The notes: a model not told the origin generated them from the letters alone. Shown: positions 1 through 7,974, counted from the first letter of the stretch. The stretch is DNA of 42,838 bases from Erysipelothrix sp. (GCA_018335655.1 JAGXRX010000037.1:1-42838); one strand, 5' to 3'. Numbers and translations: made by a program.

Positions 1-330
1 CAACTGGCATGTCGAAATATTCAACTACTTTGATAAAAGGCTCACTAATGCTTATACGGAGTCAATTAACAGCATTATTAGGCAGGTAGAGCGAATGGGC
101 AGAGGTTACTCGTTTGATGCCTTACGAGCCAAAATCCTTTTCAATGAGAAGCTCCATAAAAAGCGTAAGCCAGGATTTAATTCAAGTGCTTTCAATAAAG
201 CTATGTTATACGATACTTTCAATTGGTATGAAGTGAATGATCACGACATTACAGACAACTTTGGTGTCGATTTTTCCACACTTATTAAGAATTTGGAGAA
301 GGGTGATTTATAAGCCCTTTTCCACCATAA
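1..330 (+). mobile_element. Right end of an ISL3-family insertion sequence (partial)
   Basis: The window opens inside the transposase of an ISL3-like element, and the element must end shortly after the transposase stop at 313. The kinase-like reading frame on the other strand loses its family-like sequence over the same stretch (about 310-335), so the junction lies there. The exact terminal inverted repeat cannot be fixed because the left end is outside the window. Confidence 0.6.
2..313 (+). CDS. ISL3-family transposase, C-terminal fragment
   Basis: The frame is open from base 2 and has no start in the window, so this is the last ~103 codons of a larger gene. It reads NWHVEIFNYFDKRLTNAYTE, then SINSIIRQVERMGRGYSFDA. 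This is the conserved C-terminal end of the DDE_Tnp_ISL3 domain, where the last catalytic Glu sits in the T-NAYTES-IN segment. ISL3 transposases cut and paste DNA by a DDE mechanism. It faces the truncated kinase gene tail to tail and overlaps its reading frame, which is what insertion into that gene would produce. Whether the rest of the element is intact cannot be seen. Confidence 0.8.
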   Translation, partial: NWHVEIFNYFDKRLTNAYTESINSIIRQVERMGRGYSFDALRAKILFNEKLHKKRKPGFNSSAFNKAMLYDTFNWYEVNDHDITDNFGVDFSTLIKNLEKGDL

Positions 331-647
331 AATCCGAATACCCTAATTTTATTGGGAAATGCTTGTATAAGTTCATAGGCAAAATCAGGTTGTATATGAA
401 CTCCTTCGATTAAATAATTTTTCTTGAGTCCTGACAATGACTTAATCATGCCATACAAATATGGTTTTAGTGCATGACTAACAGTGATATCGCTCTTATT
501 GATATCAATAGATAATTGATCATTACCATAATGTAACATCATCATAATCAGGTCTGTTGAAATGACTCTCATATAATGTGTTTTGATGATGTCATCAGCG
601 ATAAGGGATTTTCCTGATTTAGCTATACCCGAAAGAATATATATCAT
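285..647 (-). pseudogene. P-loop kinase-like protein, 3' end lost to the ISL3 element
   Basis: The preferred start is the second ATG (647), because GGAG lies 5-8 bases before it. The protein begins with a nucleotide-binding P-loop, GIAKSGKS, near residues 7-14, followed by DLIM and a later IEGVHI strand. This resembles small adenylate-kinase-like or 2-phosphoglycerate-kinase-like P-loop enzymes. Only about 110 residues look genuine. The last ~10 codons run into the insertion sequence and overlap the transposase gene, so the enzyme lacks its C-terminal half. The substrate cannot be told. It is probably inactive. Confidence 0.55.
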
Positions 648-916
648 GTGCTTCTCCATTCAATATTTTGAAATAGTTAATATAGAATTCATGTTTTACT
701 AAACAAGTAATGACTGAACTTGATAAATTTTTGCATTTAATAATGTTATTTTAGCATATTGAGAAGATTTGACTTAATATTCTCTAATTTTCTTATTCAT
801 ATGTTAGTTCTAGTTTTAGTTTTAACCCTTGTTTCTTCTTTCCAATCCTAATTTTCTTGAACTTATTTTGCGTTGAATTAATTTATGATAAAATTACATA
901 GTCGGGGGGCAACCAT

Positions 917-1645
917 ATGCAATCAAAAACATTAATCATAATCATTGGATTGATATTAGTTATATTTTCGATTTCTCAACATAAGAATCAATGGTATGTG
1001 ACTACACAATCACCTCAAGGTGCACCAATTGTTGACAATGTTTTTTCGAGTGGAGCATCTGCTAATATGGTATTAGACCATTTATTCCAACGTCATGGTC
1101 AATTTCCTAATCTTCATATTCTTCATATGCAGGAAATAAAACTGGGGGCAACCACAGTATACATCACTCATTTTCAGCTCAATGGTGATTATGTTTATGA
1201 TTCTTTTAACGATACCACAACTTTAACAACTCGAACTGCAATGCTCATTGATGGAAGTCTACCAAAAAATAGCTTTGGTATCATTGGAATGAATGTGGAT
1301 GCTTCACGTTTTTCGTGTAACTACCGGTTGAAAGACTATGGACTAACTGCAAGTTATGAATCTTCAAATCAAGAATCATTTTCAAAACCTTTTAATCAAT
1401 CTTTCAAGGGAGAAGGAAATTTGATTAGTATGACTTTTCTTACTGATATTCTCATTCAACAAGGTTTTGACGATTTTGAGAGTGTCGGTGTTAAAGAAGT
1501 TTATGCTTATCAAACTGTGACTTGTGAGGGTATGAATAATATCAGTTCTTTAACTACTTTCTATGATCACGTCCCTTATAGTTTATTTATGCTAACTAAA
1601 AAGCGAGTTATGACCCATATATCTACTATTCAAACTTATCATTGA
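917..1645 (+). CDS. Hypothetical protein with N-terminal membrane anchor
   Basis: A 242-residue protein preceded by a strong GGGGGG ribosome site. Residues ~5-21 (TLIIIIGLILVIFSISQ) form a hydrophobic signal or anchor. The rest is polar and probably lies outside the membrane, with two Cys residues (FSCNYR, VTCEGM) that could pair. I do not recognise a family. The gene stands alone between the disrupted kinase and the first ssrA-like terminator copy at 1671, which would stop its transcript. It may belong to the same accessory region as its neighbours. Confidence 0.55.
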   Translation: MQSKTLIIIIGLILVIFSISQHKNQWYVTTQSPQGAPIVDNVFSSGASANMVLDHLFQRHGQFPNLHILHMQEIKLGATTVYITHFQLNGDYVYDSFNDTTTLTTRTAMLIDGSLPKNSFGIIGMNVDASRFSCNYRLKDYGLTASYESSNQESFSKPFNQSFKGEGNLISMTFLTDILIQQGFDDFESVGVKEVYAYQTVTCEGMNNISSLTTFYDHVPYSLFMLTKKRVMTHISTIQTYH

Positions 1646-1670
1646 ATTCCTAGAAGATAGTTTATATTTA

Positions 1671-1721
1671 AAGCAAACAACAACCGCCTTACAGCGGTTG
1701 TTTTGCATTTTGGTGGAGGTG
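1671..1721. repeat. Copy 1 of ssrA 3' end plus terminator (probable attachment-site scar)
   Basis: The block from AAGCAAACAA to TGGTGGAGGTG repeats the sequence just past and including the last ~11 bases of ssrA (6894-6944), with essentially one mismatch. It includes the hairpin ACCGCC-TTACA-GCGGT and the acceptor-stem end TGGTGGAGGTG, and then diverges. A copy of a tmRNA 3' end away from the tmRNA gene is the usual mark left by an element integrating there. It also serves as a terminator for the gene ending at 1645. Confidence 0.75.
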
Positions 1722-1923
1722 TATCTTACTTAATCTTACCTTGTAACAAAAATATTACCGATATTTATAAGAAAAATATAAGAGACGTCCATTCTCATAT
1801 ACTTTAAAGAGCATTAATAAAGTGGATTCATATTACTACGTTTGCTACATTCAATTTAATAATTAACATTGAAACAAATAGCTTAAGTGATTTTCATGTT
1901 ATTATATTATATGGTTTGAATCA

Positions 1924-1992
1924 GAATTTCATCGATTATTATTCCAGAATTTCATTGACTATAATTGCCGAATTTCATTGACTATTCTATAA
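1924..1992 (+). repeat. Three 23-bp tandem repeats over the ATPase promoter
   Basis: Units start at 1924, 1947 and 1970, exactly 23 bases apart. Each begins GAATTTCAT; the second and third share GAATTTCATTGACTAT, while the first has two changes. They overlap the promoter of the DUF4143 ATPase. Iterated sites of this kind usually bind a regulator; the ligand is unknown. Confidence 0.7.
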
Positions 1993-1993
1993 T
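1965..1993 (+). promoter_or_regulatory. Promoter of DUF4143 ATPase gene 1
   Basis: TTGCCG (1965-1970), a 17-base spacer and a perfect TATAAT (1988-1993) lie 28 bases before the gene start. The third 23-bp repeat fills the spacer, so a protein bound there should block RNA polymerase. Confidence 0.6.
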
Positions 1994-2020
1994 GGGAGCT
2001 ATAATTAATATGAGGACAAT

Positions 2021-3289
2021 ATGATGAGCAAAACCTATCTTAAAAGAGTTATTGATCAAAAACTTTCTCTTTATCTGCAAACATTTGGAGCAGTATTAAT
2101 TGAAGGTCCAAAATGGTGTGGCAAAACAACTACAGCCAGTATCTATGCTAAAAGTACTCTAAAAATGCAAGACCCCTCACAATTGAGGAATAATTTACAG
2201 ATTGCTGATGCAGCACCTCAGCTGTTACTAAAAGGTGCCACTCCACGTTTAATCGATGAATGGCAAATCGCACCTGTTTTATGGAATACGATTCGTTCTT
2301 ATATCGATGAGTCACAGGCTTCCGGCCAATTCATATTAACAGGATCTACAACTCCCCCAAATGATTCCAATAGACATACAGGAACCGGAAGATTTGGACG
2401 TTTATTAATGCGACCAATGAGTCTTTTTGAATCACTTGAGTCGACAGGTGAAGTTTCACTTAAGAGTCTATTCGAGAAAGCACCGTTTAATCCATGTAAA
2501 TCAAACTTAAACATAGAAATGATTGCTCAGCTCATATGCCGCGGTGGATGGCCACAATCTATAGATAAACCAGAAGATTCCGCATTATTAATGGCAAGAG
2601 AATATGTCAAGGCTATTACAAATGAAGAAATAAACACGCCTAATGGAGTTGTCAGAGATTCAATCAGAGTTCGATCTTTTCTTAGGGCATATGCTAGAAG
2701 CATCCAGACTCTGACAAAAAATACAACTTTACTTGAAGATATGAAAGCAAACGATATTTCAATTGACGCCGCAACCCTGTATGCATACTTAAGTGCTTTA
2801 CAGAAAATATTCGTAATTGAGGAAACCCCCGCATGGTCACCGAATATTAGATCAAGAACAGCCATTAGAACATCTAATAAAAAAGGGGTTGTAGATCCTT
2901 CAATAGCTGCTGCTGTTTTAGGACAGACAAAATCATCTTTATTGAAAGATTTTGAATTGTTCGGTCTTTTATTTGAGTCATTATGTATTCGCGACTTAAG
3001 AATATACAGTGATGATATTGATGGAATGGTAAGTCACTATCGTGATGATTATGGTCTTGAATGTGATGCAGTGATTCATTTAAATGACGGAAGATATGCA
3101 CTTATAGAAATAAAACTAGGTGGAAAAGAGGAGGATTCTGCAGCTAAACACCTCCTTCAGTTGGAGTCACTACTATTATCTAAGGGTTATCCATTGCCCC
3201 AATTCAAAATGATATTAACCGGAGGAGAACTTGGTTATCTTCGTAATGATGGTGTAATGGTTGTTCCAATTGGATGTTTAAAACCATAG
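2021..3289 (+). CDS. AAA_14 / DUF4143 (COG1373) ATPase 1
   Basis: 422 residues, the usual length for this family. Walker A is GPKWCGKTT (~29-37), the Walker B-like segment is RLIDEWQ (~75-81), and sensor 1 is ILTGSTT. A winged-helix-like middle is followed by the C-terminal DUF4143 domain, which has the restriction-nuclease-like pattern ECDAVIH then ALIEIKLG (D...ExK). The family is widespread, binds ATP and has no firmly known role; the C-terminal fold suggests DNA contact. The start has GAGG upstream; a second ATG follows directly. It sits with a DUF6933 gene inside a module bounded by two ssrA-end copies and has an iterated operator. It differs clearly in sequence from the other two copies in this window, so it is not a recent duplicate. 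Confidence 0.88.
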   Translation: MMSKTYLKRVIDQKLSLYLQTFGAVLIEGPKWCGKTTTASIYAKSTLKMQDPSQLRNNLQIADAAPQLLLKGATPRLIDEWQIAPVLWNTIRSYIDESQASGQFILTGSTTPPNDSNRHTGTGRFGRLLMRPMSLFESLESTGEVSLKSLFEKAPFNPCKSNLNIEMIAQLICRGGWPQSIDKPEDSALLMAREYVKAITNEEINTPNGVVRDSIRVRSFLRAYARSIQTLTKNTTLLEDMKANDISIDAATLYAYLSALQKIFVIEETPAWSPNIRSRTAIRTSNKKGVVDPSIAAAVLGQTKSSLLKDFELFGLLFESLCIRDLRIYSDDIDGMVSHYRDDYGLECDAVIHLNDGRYALIEIKLGGKEEDSAAKHLLQLESLLLSKGYPLPQFKMILTGGELGYLRNDGVMVVPIGCLKP

Positions 3290-3378
3290 CTTTCATGATA
3301 ATCAGTGGCAATATTTTTCTATACCTAAATCAAAACTAGATCAAAAAGTTGAATAAAATGAAGATTGGAGCAATAATT

Positions 3379-3978
3379 ATGATTCTATACGCAACTAAGC
3401 AAACAATCGATAGATACAAAATAAAAATGCCTCATCAAATGCACCATGTTTCTGAACTCGCTTCTAACCAAATTCTAAAAGAACAACAAGGAGATGCCCT
3501 TCTGGAGTGGGGTCTGAAATTGTTCTATTTTGATCGTCGAAAATGTATACAAGCCATGAATTTTGCGAGCAAACTTACTATTTTCCTTTTTGACGTGAAA
3601 ATTGATGACATGGAGTATGTTGCAAATAGCATAGCTCTCTATTTGATGGACTTGTACAAAACCGACAAAAGAATAGTATTTTTACTCGAGAAATACTTTT
3701 CACAATATTCACTCTGTACTTATTCGAAGCTTACTAATCGAAGCATTATTTCGTCATTAAATCGAAATCAATTGGATTTTGCTAATGATGGATATGCATT
3801 CTTCAATTACATAGAAAATGGCATTCTGCAAACTAGAAAAATAAATTATGATGTCAATTTTCATTGGTTAGTAACTCAATCAATTAACGGGAAGACAGAT
3901 TATCATTATTCTGGTGAACTTTTTAGAGCGTTGTTGCTTGATCGATACAAAAACGCATTACAGAGTGATAAAACGTGA
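3379..3978 (+). CDS. DUF6933 family protein
   Basis: The start at 3379 is chosen because GGAG lies 9 bases upstream; a longer frame opens at 3349. The ~199-residue product begins MILYATKQTIDRYK and contains LFYFDRRKCI and a late NRSIISSLN segment. This is the pattern of DUF6933 proteins, which are soluble and uncharacterised. It follows the ATPase with ~90 bases between, so the two may be co-transcribed. Its stop codon lies only three bases before the second ssrA-end copy, whose hairpin would end the transcript. No catalytic motif is visible. Confidence 0.6.
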   Translation: MILYATKQTIDRYKIKMPHQMHHVSELASNQILKEQQGDALLEWGLKLFYFDRRKCIQAMNFASKLTIFLFDVKIDDMEYVANSIALYLMDLYKTDKRIVFLLEKYFSQYSLCTYSKLTNRSIISSLNRNQLDFANDGYAFFNYIENGILQTRKINYDVNFHWLVTQSINGKTDYHYSGELFRALLLDRYKNALQSDKT

Positions 3979-3980
3979 TA

Positions 3981-4038
3981 AAGCAAACAAAAACCGCCTT
4001 ACAGCAGTTGTTTTGTATTTTGGTGGAGGTGAGGCGTG
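3981..4038. repeat. Copy 2 of ssrA 3' end plus terminator (probable attachment-site scar)
   Basis: The same block as at 1671 and 6894, again from AAGCAAACAA to TGGTGGAGGTG. Here the likeness to ssrA continues further (GAGGCGTGTCGG against GAGGAGAGTCGA in the true gene), so part of the tmRNA T-arm is preserved in degraded form. One stem base has changed (GCAGTT for GCGGTT), weakening the hairpin. It separates the two ATPase-bearing modules. Confidence 0.75.
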
Positions 4039-4259
4039 TCGGTCTTATCACTTCCTCATTAAGTTCAACCAATTGCACAAATATTCAGTAATTTCTCAAT
4101 TTATTAACTCTATTGATTATTCTCTAAAAATATAAGGTCTACCAATTTCATTATTTTTAACTGTTTTTTGCTGGTCTTAACCTATCTTTTTCAGAAATCT
4201 CTAAGACTTGGTATAATAATTATGTTGGATTTATATACATATCAGAAATGGGGCTCTAT

Positions 4260-5296
4260 ATGCTATCGATCATATATGATGAAATTTCAACACGTTTACA
4301 TCAAATTGAGTTTAAAACAATTTGGAATAATTTCAACCTCTATAAATTTGCCGTTTATAATGATTCAGAATGTTTCTTTGATGGCAGATATATATCAAAA
4401 ACAGATGAGTTTTTAGCTAATACATCGATTCTCTATCAAGGAGAGTTCATTGCTATCTGGAAAATTAACGAACCATTTGAGTCAATAGATTTTGACGAAC
4501 TAACCTCAAAAATTGTGCATGAAATGTTCCATGCCTTTCAACAACAATCACATGAAAACCGTTATCCCAATGAAATGGAAGCATTAATGCAATACACTTA
4601 TGATAGAACCAATCTATCCATAAAGCTGCAAGAAGCGCAATATTTGAATTCCTTTTTTATAAGTGGAAATAGGAGATCATTTGATGATTTTTTGAAATGC
4701 CGCAAACATCGACTTCAAACATTCCCATATGAAACGACTTACGAGTCACAAGTTGAACAGATAGAGGGAACTGCACAATATGTTGAACTATTAGCACTCG
4801 AACAATTGAATGAATCTAAAGGTCAGAGTGCTTGGAAACGTTTGTTTGAAAATACTCTAAATCCAAAGCTTACTTCCCTATCCGAGTAATATCATATGCG
4901 ATAGGTGCAACTGTTTTACGTTGTCTTTCGATGGGCGAGCTTTCTAGAATAACAAAGCCTTCATCTATCCCATTTTCTTTAACACTTTTAGAAGAAGTTG
5001 AGACAGAAGACATTAAACTTTCAGTTAACTCTCTTATAGACCATTACCTTGATACTTATAACACACGAACAAACCAAATCATTCAAGCAGCAATAATAAA
5101 AGATGACTGTTTACTTGAAGGTGAATATCCGCTTCTGGGGATAAATATTTATGATGCGCGGTGTCAAGGCCAATATCTAACCTCAACGTATTTCGTTATG
5201 GTGGAAGATCAAGGGGTTTCACGTGTCTTCAATGGGGATTTTGTTATAGAACTTAATGAAAACAACAAGGTAATACGATTGCTTAATCAAGCATAA
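4260..5296 (+). pseudogene. Zinc-metallopeptidase-like protein, broken by a frameshift
   Basis: Two frames, 4260-4889 and 4886-5296, give one continuous protein of ~345 residues if a single base is added near 4884 (TATCCGAG read as TATCCCGAG). The first part has the zinc-binding signature HEMFHAFQQ and a downstream EGTAQY helix that could supply the third ligand. The second part starts VISYAIGATV, a helix typical after the active site of such peptidases, followed by a small beta-rich tail. I do not recognise the exact family. The start at 4260 is weakly supported (GGGG upstream). The stop lies well inside the fold, so the product is probably inactive unless the shift is a sequencing error or is read through. 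Confidence 0.6.
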
Positions 5297-5469
5297 AAGA
5301 GACTTTACACATCGAAAATTAAAAGACGATTACAAATGACTCAATAAAAGAGTATTTCATGATACTGTTTCATATTTTTTCATTTTTCAGATTTGTCATT
5401 GAAGGAGAATAACCTAATTAACAATATGGGACTAGTTTTGATATTCACGTATATCACCATTCCATAAAT

Positions 5470-6723
5470 CTATAAATCTAAACTTTTTTCATTCAGTAAA
5501 AAATCTAGTAAACCAATTCTTAAATAACCATTTTCATCTTTAGTCGCAAGTTCTTTATTTCTAAGTACAATAATCTTTTTAAATGAATCATTTAAGCTAT
5601 TAAGTGATTTTAGTTCTTGTTTTTCTTTCTCTTCAGAATCCATTCTAAAAGCAGATTGAATATAATACTTTTGATCGCCTTTGTTACATACGAAATCAAT
5701 CTCTAGTTGTTTCCTAATACTTTTCCCTTCATTGTTTTTCGTGTTTAGTGTGACAACACCGATGTCCACAGAATATCCTCTTATTCTAAGCTCATTATAG
5801 ATAATATTCTCCATTATGTGATTCTCCTCCATCTGTCGAAAATTTAATCTAGCATTCCTTAATCCAATGTCAACGAAATAGTACTTCGAAGGTGTATTGA
5901 TGTACTTTTTTCCTTTTATATCATACCTGAGAGAATTATGAACTAAAAATGAATCTACAAAATAGTCCAAATAATTCTTAATTGTATGATTCGATATTTC
6001 AGTTTTCTTAACACTTTTAAAAGTATCAGATAATTTACTTGGATTGGTCAATGAGCCTATTGAGGAAGCAAGAAAATTGATTAATTCACCTAGCTCTGCA
6101 TCATTTCTAATTTCATATCTGTTGATAATGTCATTCAAATAAGTCTCACTAAACAAATTGATTAAAAAATCTTTCTTTTGCTCGGAACTTTTCATAAACA
6201 CAATATTTGGCAGTCCCCCATACAACATATACTCTTTCCACGCATCCTCTTTACTACCATTAAAAACAGATAAAAACTCAGAGAAGCTAAGCGGATAAAC
6301 ATGGATTTGGTCTCCTCTCCCCCTAAATTCGGTAATAATGTCGCTTGAAAGAAACTTTGCATTGCTTCCAGTGACATAAATGTCGCAATTTTTAATATGC
6401 ATTAACCCATTCAAAACATCTTCAAAATTTCCGACTAATTGGACTTCGTCCAGAAGGACATAGTACATATCTTCATCTTTTACTGTATCTTTAACAAAAC
6501 CATACAAGTAATCCGGTTTTCTAAACTCTTTATTCCCCCAATCATCTAAGGCTATTCTAATAATGTGATCATCCTTTATCCCCTCTTGAATAAGGTAATT
6601 ATAGAATATATTAAATAATAAATAGGATTTCCCACATCTACGGATACCTGTTATGACTTTCACGAGATGATTGTGTTTGCGTTGAATGATTTTATTTAGA
6701 TATATTTCTCGATTAATATTCAT
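5470..6723 (-). CDS. AAA_14 / DUF4143 (COG1373) ATPase 2
   Basis: 417 residues. Walker A is GIRRCGKSY (~26-34), Walker B is VLLDEVQ (~88-94), and sensor 1 is VTGSNAK. The middle helical/winged region is followed by DUF4143, with ENIIYNELRIRGYSV and the acidic EIDFVCNK strand of the nuclease-like fold. The short KNNEGKSIRKQ insertion lies just before that strand. The gene lies in the second ssrA-bounded module and is transcribed towards the broken peptidase gene. Its promoter is flanked by two identical palindromes (6740, 6815). Function is unknown for the family; proposals include DNA-linked ATPase or toxin/antitoxin-like roles. No clear terminator is seen downstream. Confidence 0.88.
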   Translation of the reverse strand: MNINREIYLNKIIQRKHNHLVKVITGIRRCGKSYLLFNIFYNYLIQEGIKDDHIIRIALDDWGNKEFRKPDYLYGFVKDTVKDEDMYYVLLDEVQLVGNFEDVLNGLMHIKNCDIYVTGSNAKFLSSDIITEFRGRGDQIHVYPLSFSEFLSVFNGSKEDAWKEYMLYGGLPNIVFMKSSEQKKDFLINLFSETYLNDIINRYEIRNDAELGELINFLASSIGSLTNPSKLSDTFKSVKKTEISNHTIKNYLDYFVDSFLVHNSLRYDIKGKKYINTPSKYYFVDIGLRNARLNFRQMEENHIMENIIYNELRIRGYSVDIGVVTLNTKNNEGKSIRKQLEIDFVCNKGDQKYYIQSAFRMDSEEKEKQELKSLNSLNDSFKKIIVLRNKELATKDENGYLRIGLLDFLLNEKSLDL

Positions 6724-6739
6724 ATCTATTTCCTTTTTT

Positions 6740-6753
6740 TGCGTATTTACGCA
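6740..6753. promoter_or_regulatory. Palindrome TGCGTATTTACGCA, proximal operator of ATPase 2
   Basis: A 14-base palindrome with perfect six-base arms, followed on the + strand by seven T. It lies between the promoter and the gene start, where a bound protein would block transcription. An identical copy is at 6815. The T run also allows a weak terminator reading on the + strand. Confidence 0.6.
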
Positions 6754-6768
6754 TTTTTTTGTAATTAA

Positions 6769-6779
6769 ATTATACCATG
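6769..6779 (-). promoter_or_regulatory. Extended -10 promoter of ATPase 2
   Basis: On the minus strand TGGTATAAT forms an extended -10 element 46 bases before the start codon. There is no good -35 hexamer, which suits the extended -10 type. Palindromes lie on both sides. Confidence 0.5.
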
Positions 6780-6814
6780 TTTTTTAGATGTTTTGATTTT
6801 ATATTTCAATATTA

Positions 6815-6828
6815 TGCGTATTTACGCA
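6815..6828. promoter_or_regulatory. Palindrome TGCGTATTTACGCA, distal operator of ATPase 2
   Basis: An exact copy of the palindrome at 6740, 75 bases away (about seven helical turns), again followed by seven T and G. The pair brackets the promoter, an arrangement that allows repression by DNA looping. Confidence 0.6.
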
Positions 6829-6896
6829 TTTTTTTGCAATAGATTTCAATTAATTTCAATTACCCGATAATGACCCTTCATAAAACATTTAAATAG

Positions 6897-6930
6897 CAAA
6901 CAAAAACCGCCTTACAGCGGTTGTTTTGCA
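6897..6930 (-). terminator. Terminator of ssrA
   Basis: On the minus strand AACCGC-TGTAA-GGCGGTT is followed by TTTG and further T, a few bases past the tmRNA 3' end. It can act in both directions. This hairpin is part of the block that recurs at 1671 and 3981. Confidence 0.75.
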
Positions 6931-6933
6931 TTT

Positions 6934-7282
6934 TGGTGGAGGTGAGGAGAGTCGAACTCCTGTCCAAGAAGTGTCTCACATTCAAAGTTCTACAGTTTAG
7001 TCATATCGCTCTAATCACCTCTTAAGGACATGACAAGCAAGAGATGATGAACTCACTGGGATTGTCGGGAACACGCGCTGAGCCAACTAGTGAACCTTAT
7101 TCTTTGTTTTTGATACACGTTCATAAGCCAAAGACCAACCTATGAGGTGCACGCTGATAGCAGTATTTAGCTAATTAAGCAGCGAAAGAAAGTCTGTTTC
7201 CAGATATTTTTTGTTGGCCTTTAGGTAGCCACACCACTGCCCTTTGAATCAAACAACGACCTGTCGAAACCATGACACCCCC
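6934..7282 (-). ncRNA. ssrA: tmRNA (transfer-messenger RNA)
   Basis: The 349-nt RNA begins GGGGGTGTCATGGTTTCGACA and ends with a T-arm (GGAGTTCGACTCTCC) and CACCTCC-ACCA. The 7-bp acceptor stem GGGGGUG/CACCUCC pairs fully with one G-U, and CCA is encoded. It rescues stalled ribosomes with SmpB, whose gene is ~4.5 kb away in this window. The tag frame ends GCT GCT TAA. By analogy with Bacillus and Staphylococcus, where the resume codon follows 'ACU', the tag is probably GNRLSFAA, read from GGA. This is short; the start of the tag is inferred, while the Ala-Ala end is seen. Its 3' end is the probable integration target for the modules at lower coordinates. Confidence 0.93.
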
Positions 7283-7294
7283 GTTTGCATGCAC

Positions 7295-7322
7295 ATTATA
7301 ACATAATTTATGTAAGTTTCAC
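7295..7322 (-). promoter_or_regulatory. Promoter of ssrA
   Basis: GTGAAA, a 16-base spacer and a perfect TATAAT (7300-7295), with the RNA starting 12-13 bases downstream at 7282. It is divergent from the lemA promoter. Confidence 0.6.
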
Positions 7323-7351
7323 GTCTCTTTAACATACTTGCATAAAAACAG

Positions 7352-7360
7352 TGATATAAT
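7352..7360 (+). promoter_or_regulatory. Extended -10 promoter of the lemA operon
   Basis: TGATATAAT, an extended -10 box, lies 24 bases upstream of the lemA start codon. No convincing -35 hexamer is present. Confidence 0.5.
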
Positions 7361-7384
7361 ACACTCAAAAGAGAGGTATTACCT

Positions 7385-7936
7385 ATGGAATTTCTCGTTA
7401 TTTTAGGCTTATTCGTCGTCGTGGGACTATTTTTGGTCTCTATTTACAATAAATTTGTACTGCTACGTAACCGTGTAGAAGAAGGTTTCTCTACTATGGA
7501 CGTATTCATGATGAAGCGTTATGACTTGATTCCTAACCTTGTGGAAACAGTCAAAGGGTATGCTAAACATGAATCTGAAACACTTGAGCGTGTAATTCAA
7601 GCTCGTAACATGGCAGTTAATGCTTCATCACCTGAAGATAAGATGAAAGCTGAAGGTGAGTTTAGTGGTGTGTTATCTCGTCTATTTGCTTTGTCTGAAG
7701 CATATCCAGATCTTAAGGCAAATCAACAATTCCTTGATCTACAAAACCAGTTAAAACTTATTGAAGATGATATCGCTCAATCACGTAAGTTCTATAATGG
7801 AACTACTCGTCAATATAATACAGAGATTGAAACATTCCCTAATAATGTAGTTGCTGGATTATTCAAATTTACTCGTAAGCCACTCTTCGAAGTTGAAGAT
7901 GCTAGTCAACGTCAAAACGTTAAAGTGCAATTCTAG
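7385..7936 (+). CDS. lemA: LemA family protein
   Basis: 183 residues, standard for the family. An N-terminal membrane helix (~3-22, LVILGLFVVVGLFLVSIYN) is followed by the conserved LRNRVEEGFSTMDV and KRYDLIPNLVETVKGY segments and a long helical bundle ending IETFPNNVVAGLFKF. LemA proteins sit in the membrane with the helical domain exposed; their biochemical role is not settled. They are often encoded next to DUF2207 or TPM-type proteins, as here. GAGAGGT is the ribosome site. It is the first gene of a three-gene operon whose own promoter lies divergent from ssrA. Confidence 0.93.
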   Translation: MEFLVILGLFVVVGLFLVSIYNKFVLLRNRVEEGFSTMDVFMMKRYDLIPNLVETVKGYAKHESETLERVIQARNMAVNASSPEDKMKAEGEFSGVLSRLFALSEAYPDLKANQQFLDLQNQLKLIEDDIAQSRKFYNGTTRQYNTEIETFPNNVVAGLFKFTRKPLFEVEDASQRQNVKVQF

Positions 7937-7974
7937 AAAGGGGACACCCTTTCTTTGTGCAATAGGAGAAATAT

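Noticed and set aside
1924-1992. Three 23-base repeats as a CRISPR array
   Set aside because: The units are directly adjacent, without spacers, there are only three, and they overlap a promoter; they are operator-type repeats.
4021-4045. tRNA or second tmRNA gene at the ssrA-end copy
   Set aside because: Only the acceptor end and part of a degraded T-arm are present; no anticodon arm, tag frame or 5' end.
3914-4135. 73-codon frame crossing the second ssrA-end copy
   Set aside because: It overlaps the end of the DUF6933 gene and reads through a terminator hairpin, with no ribosome site; it is not a gene.
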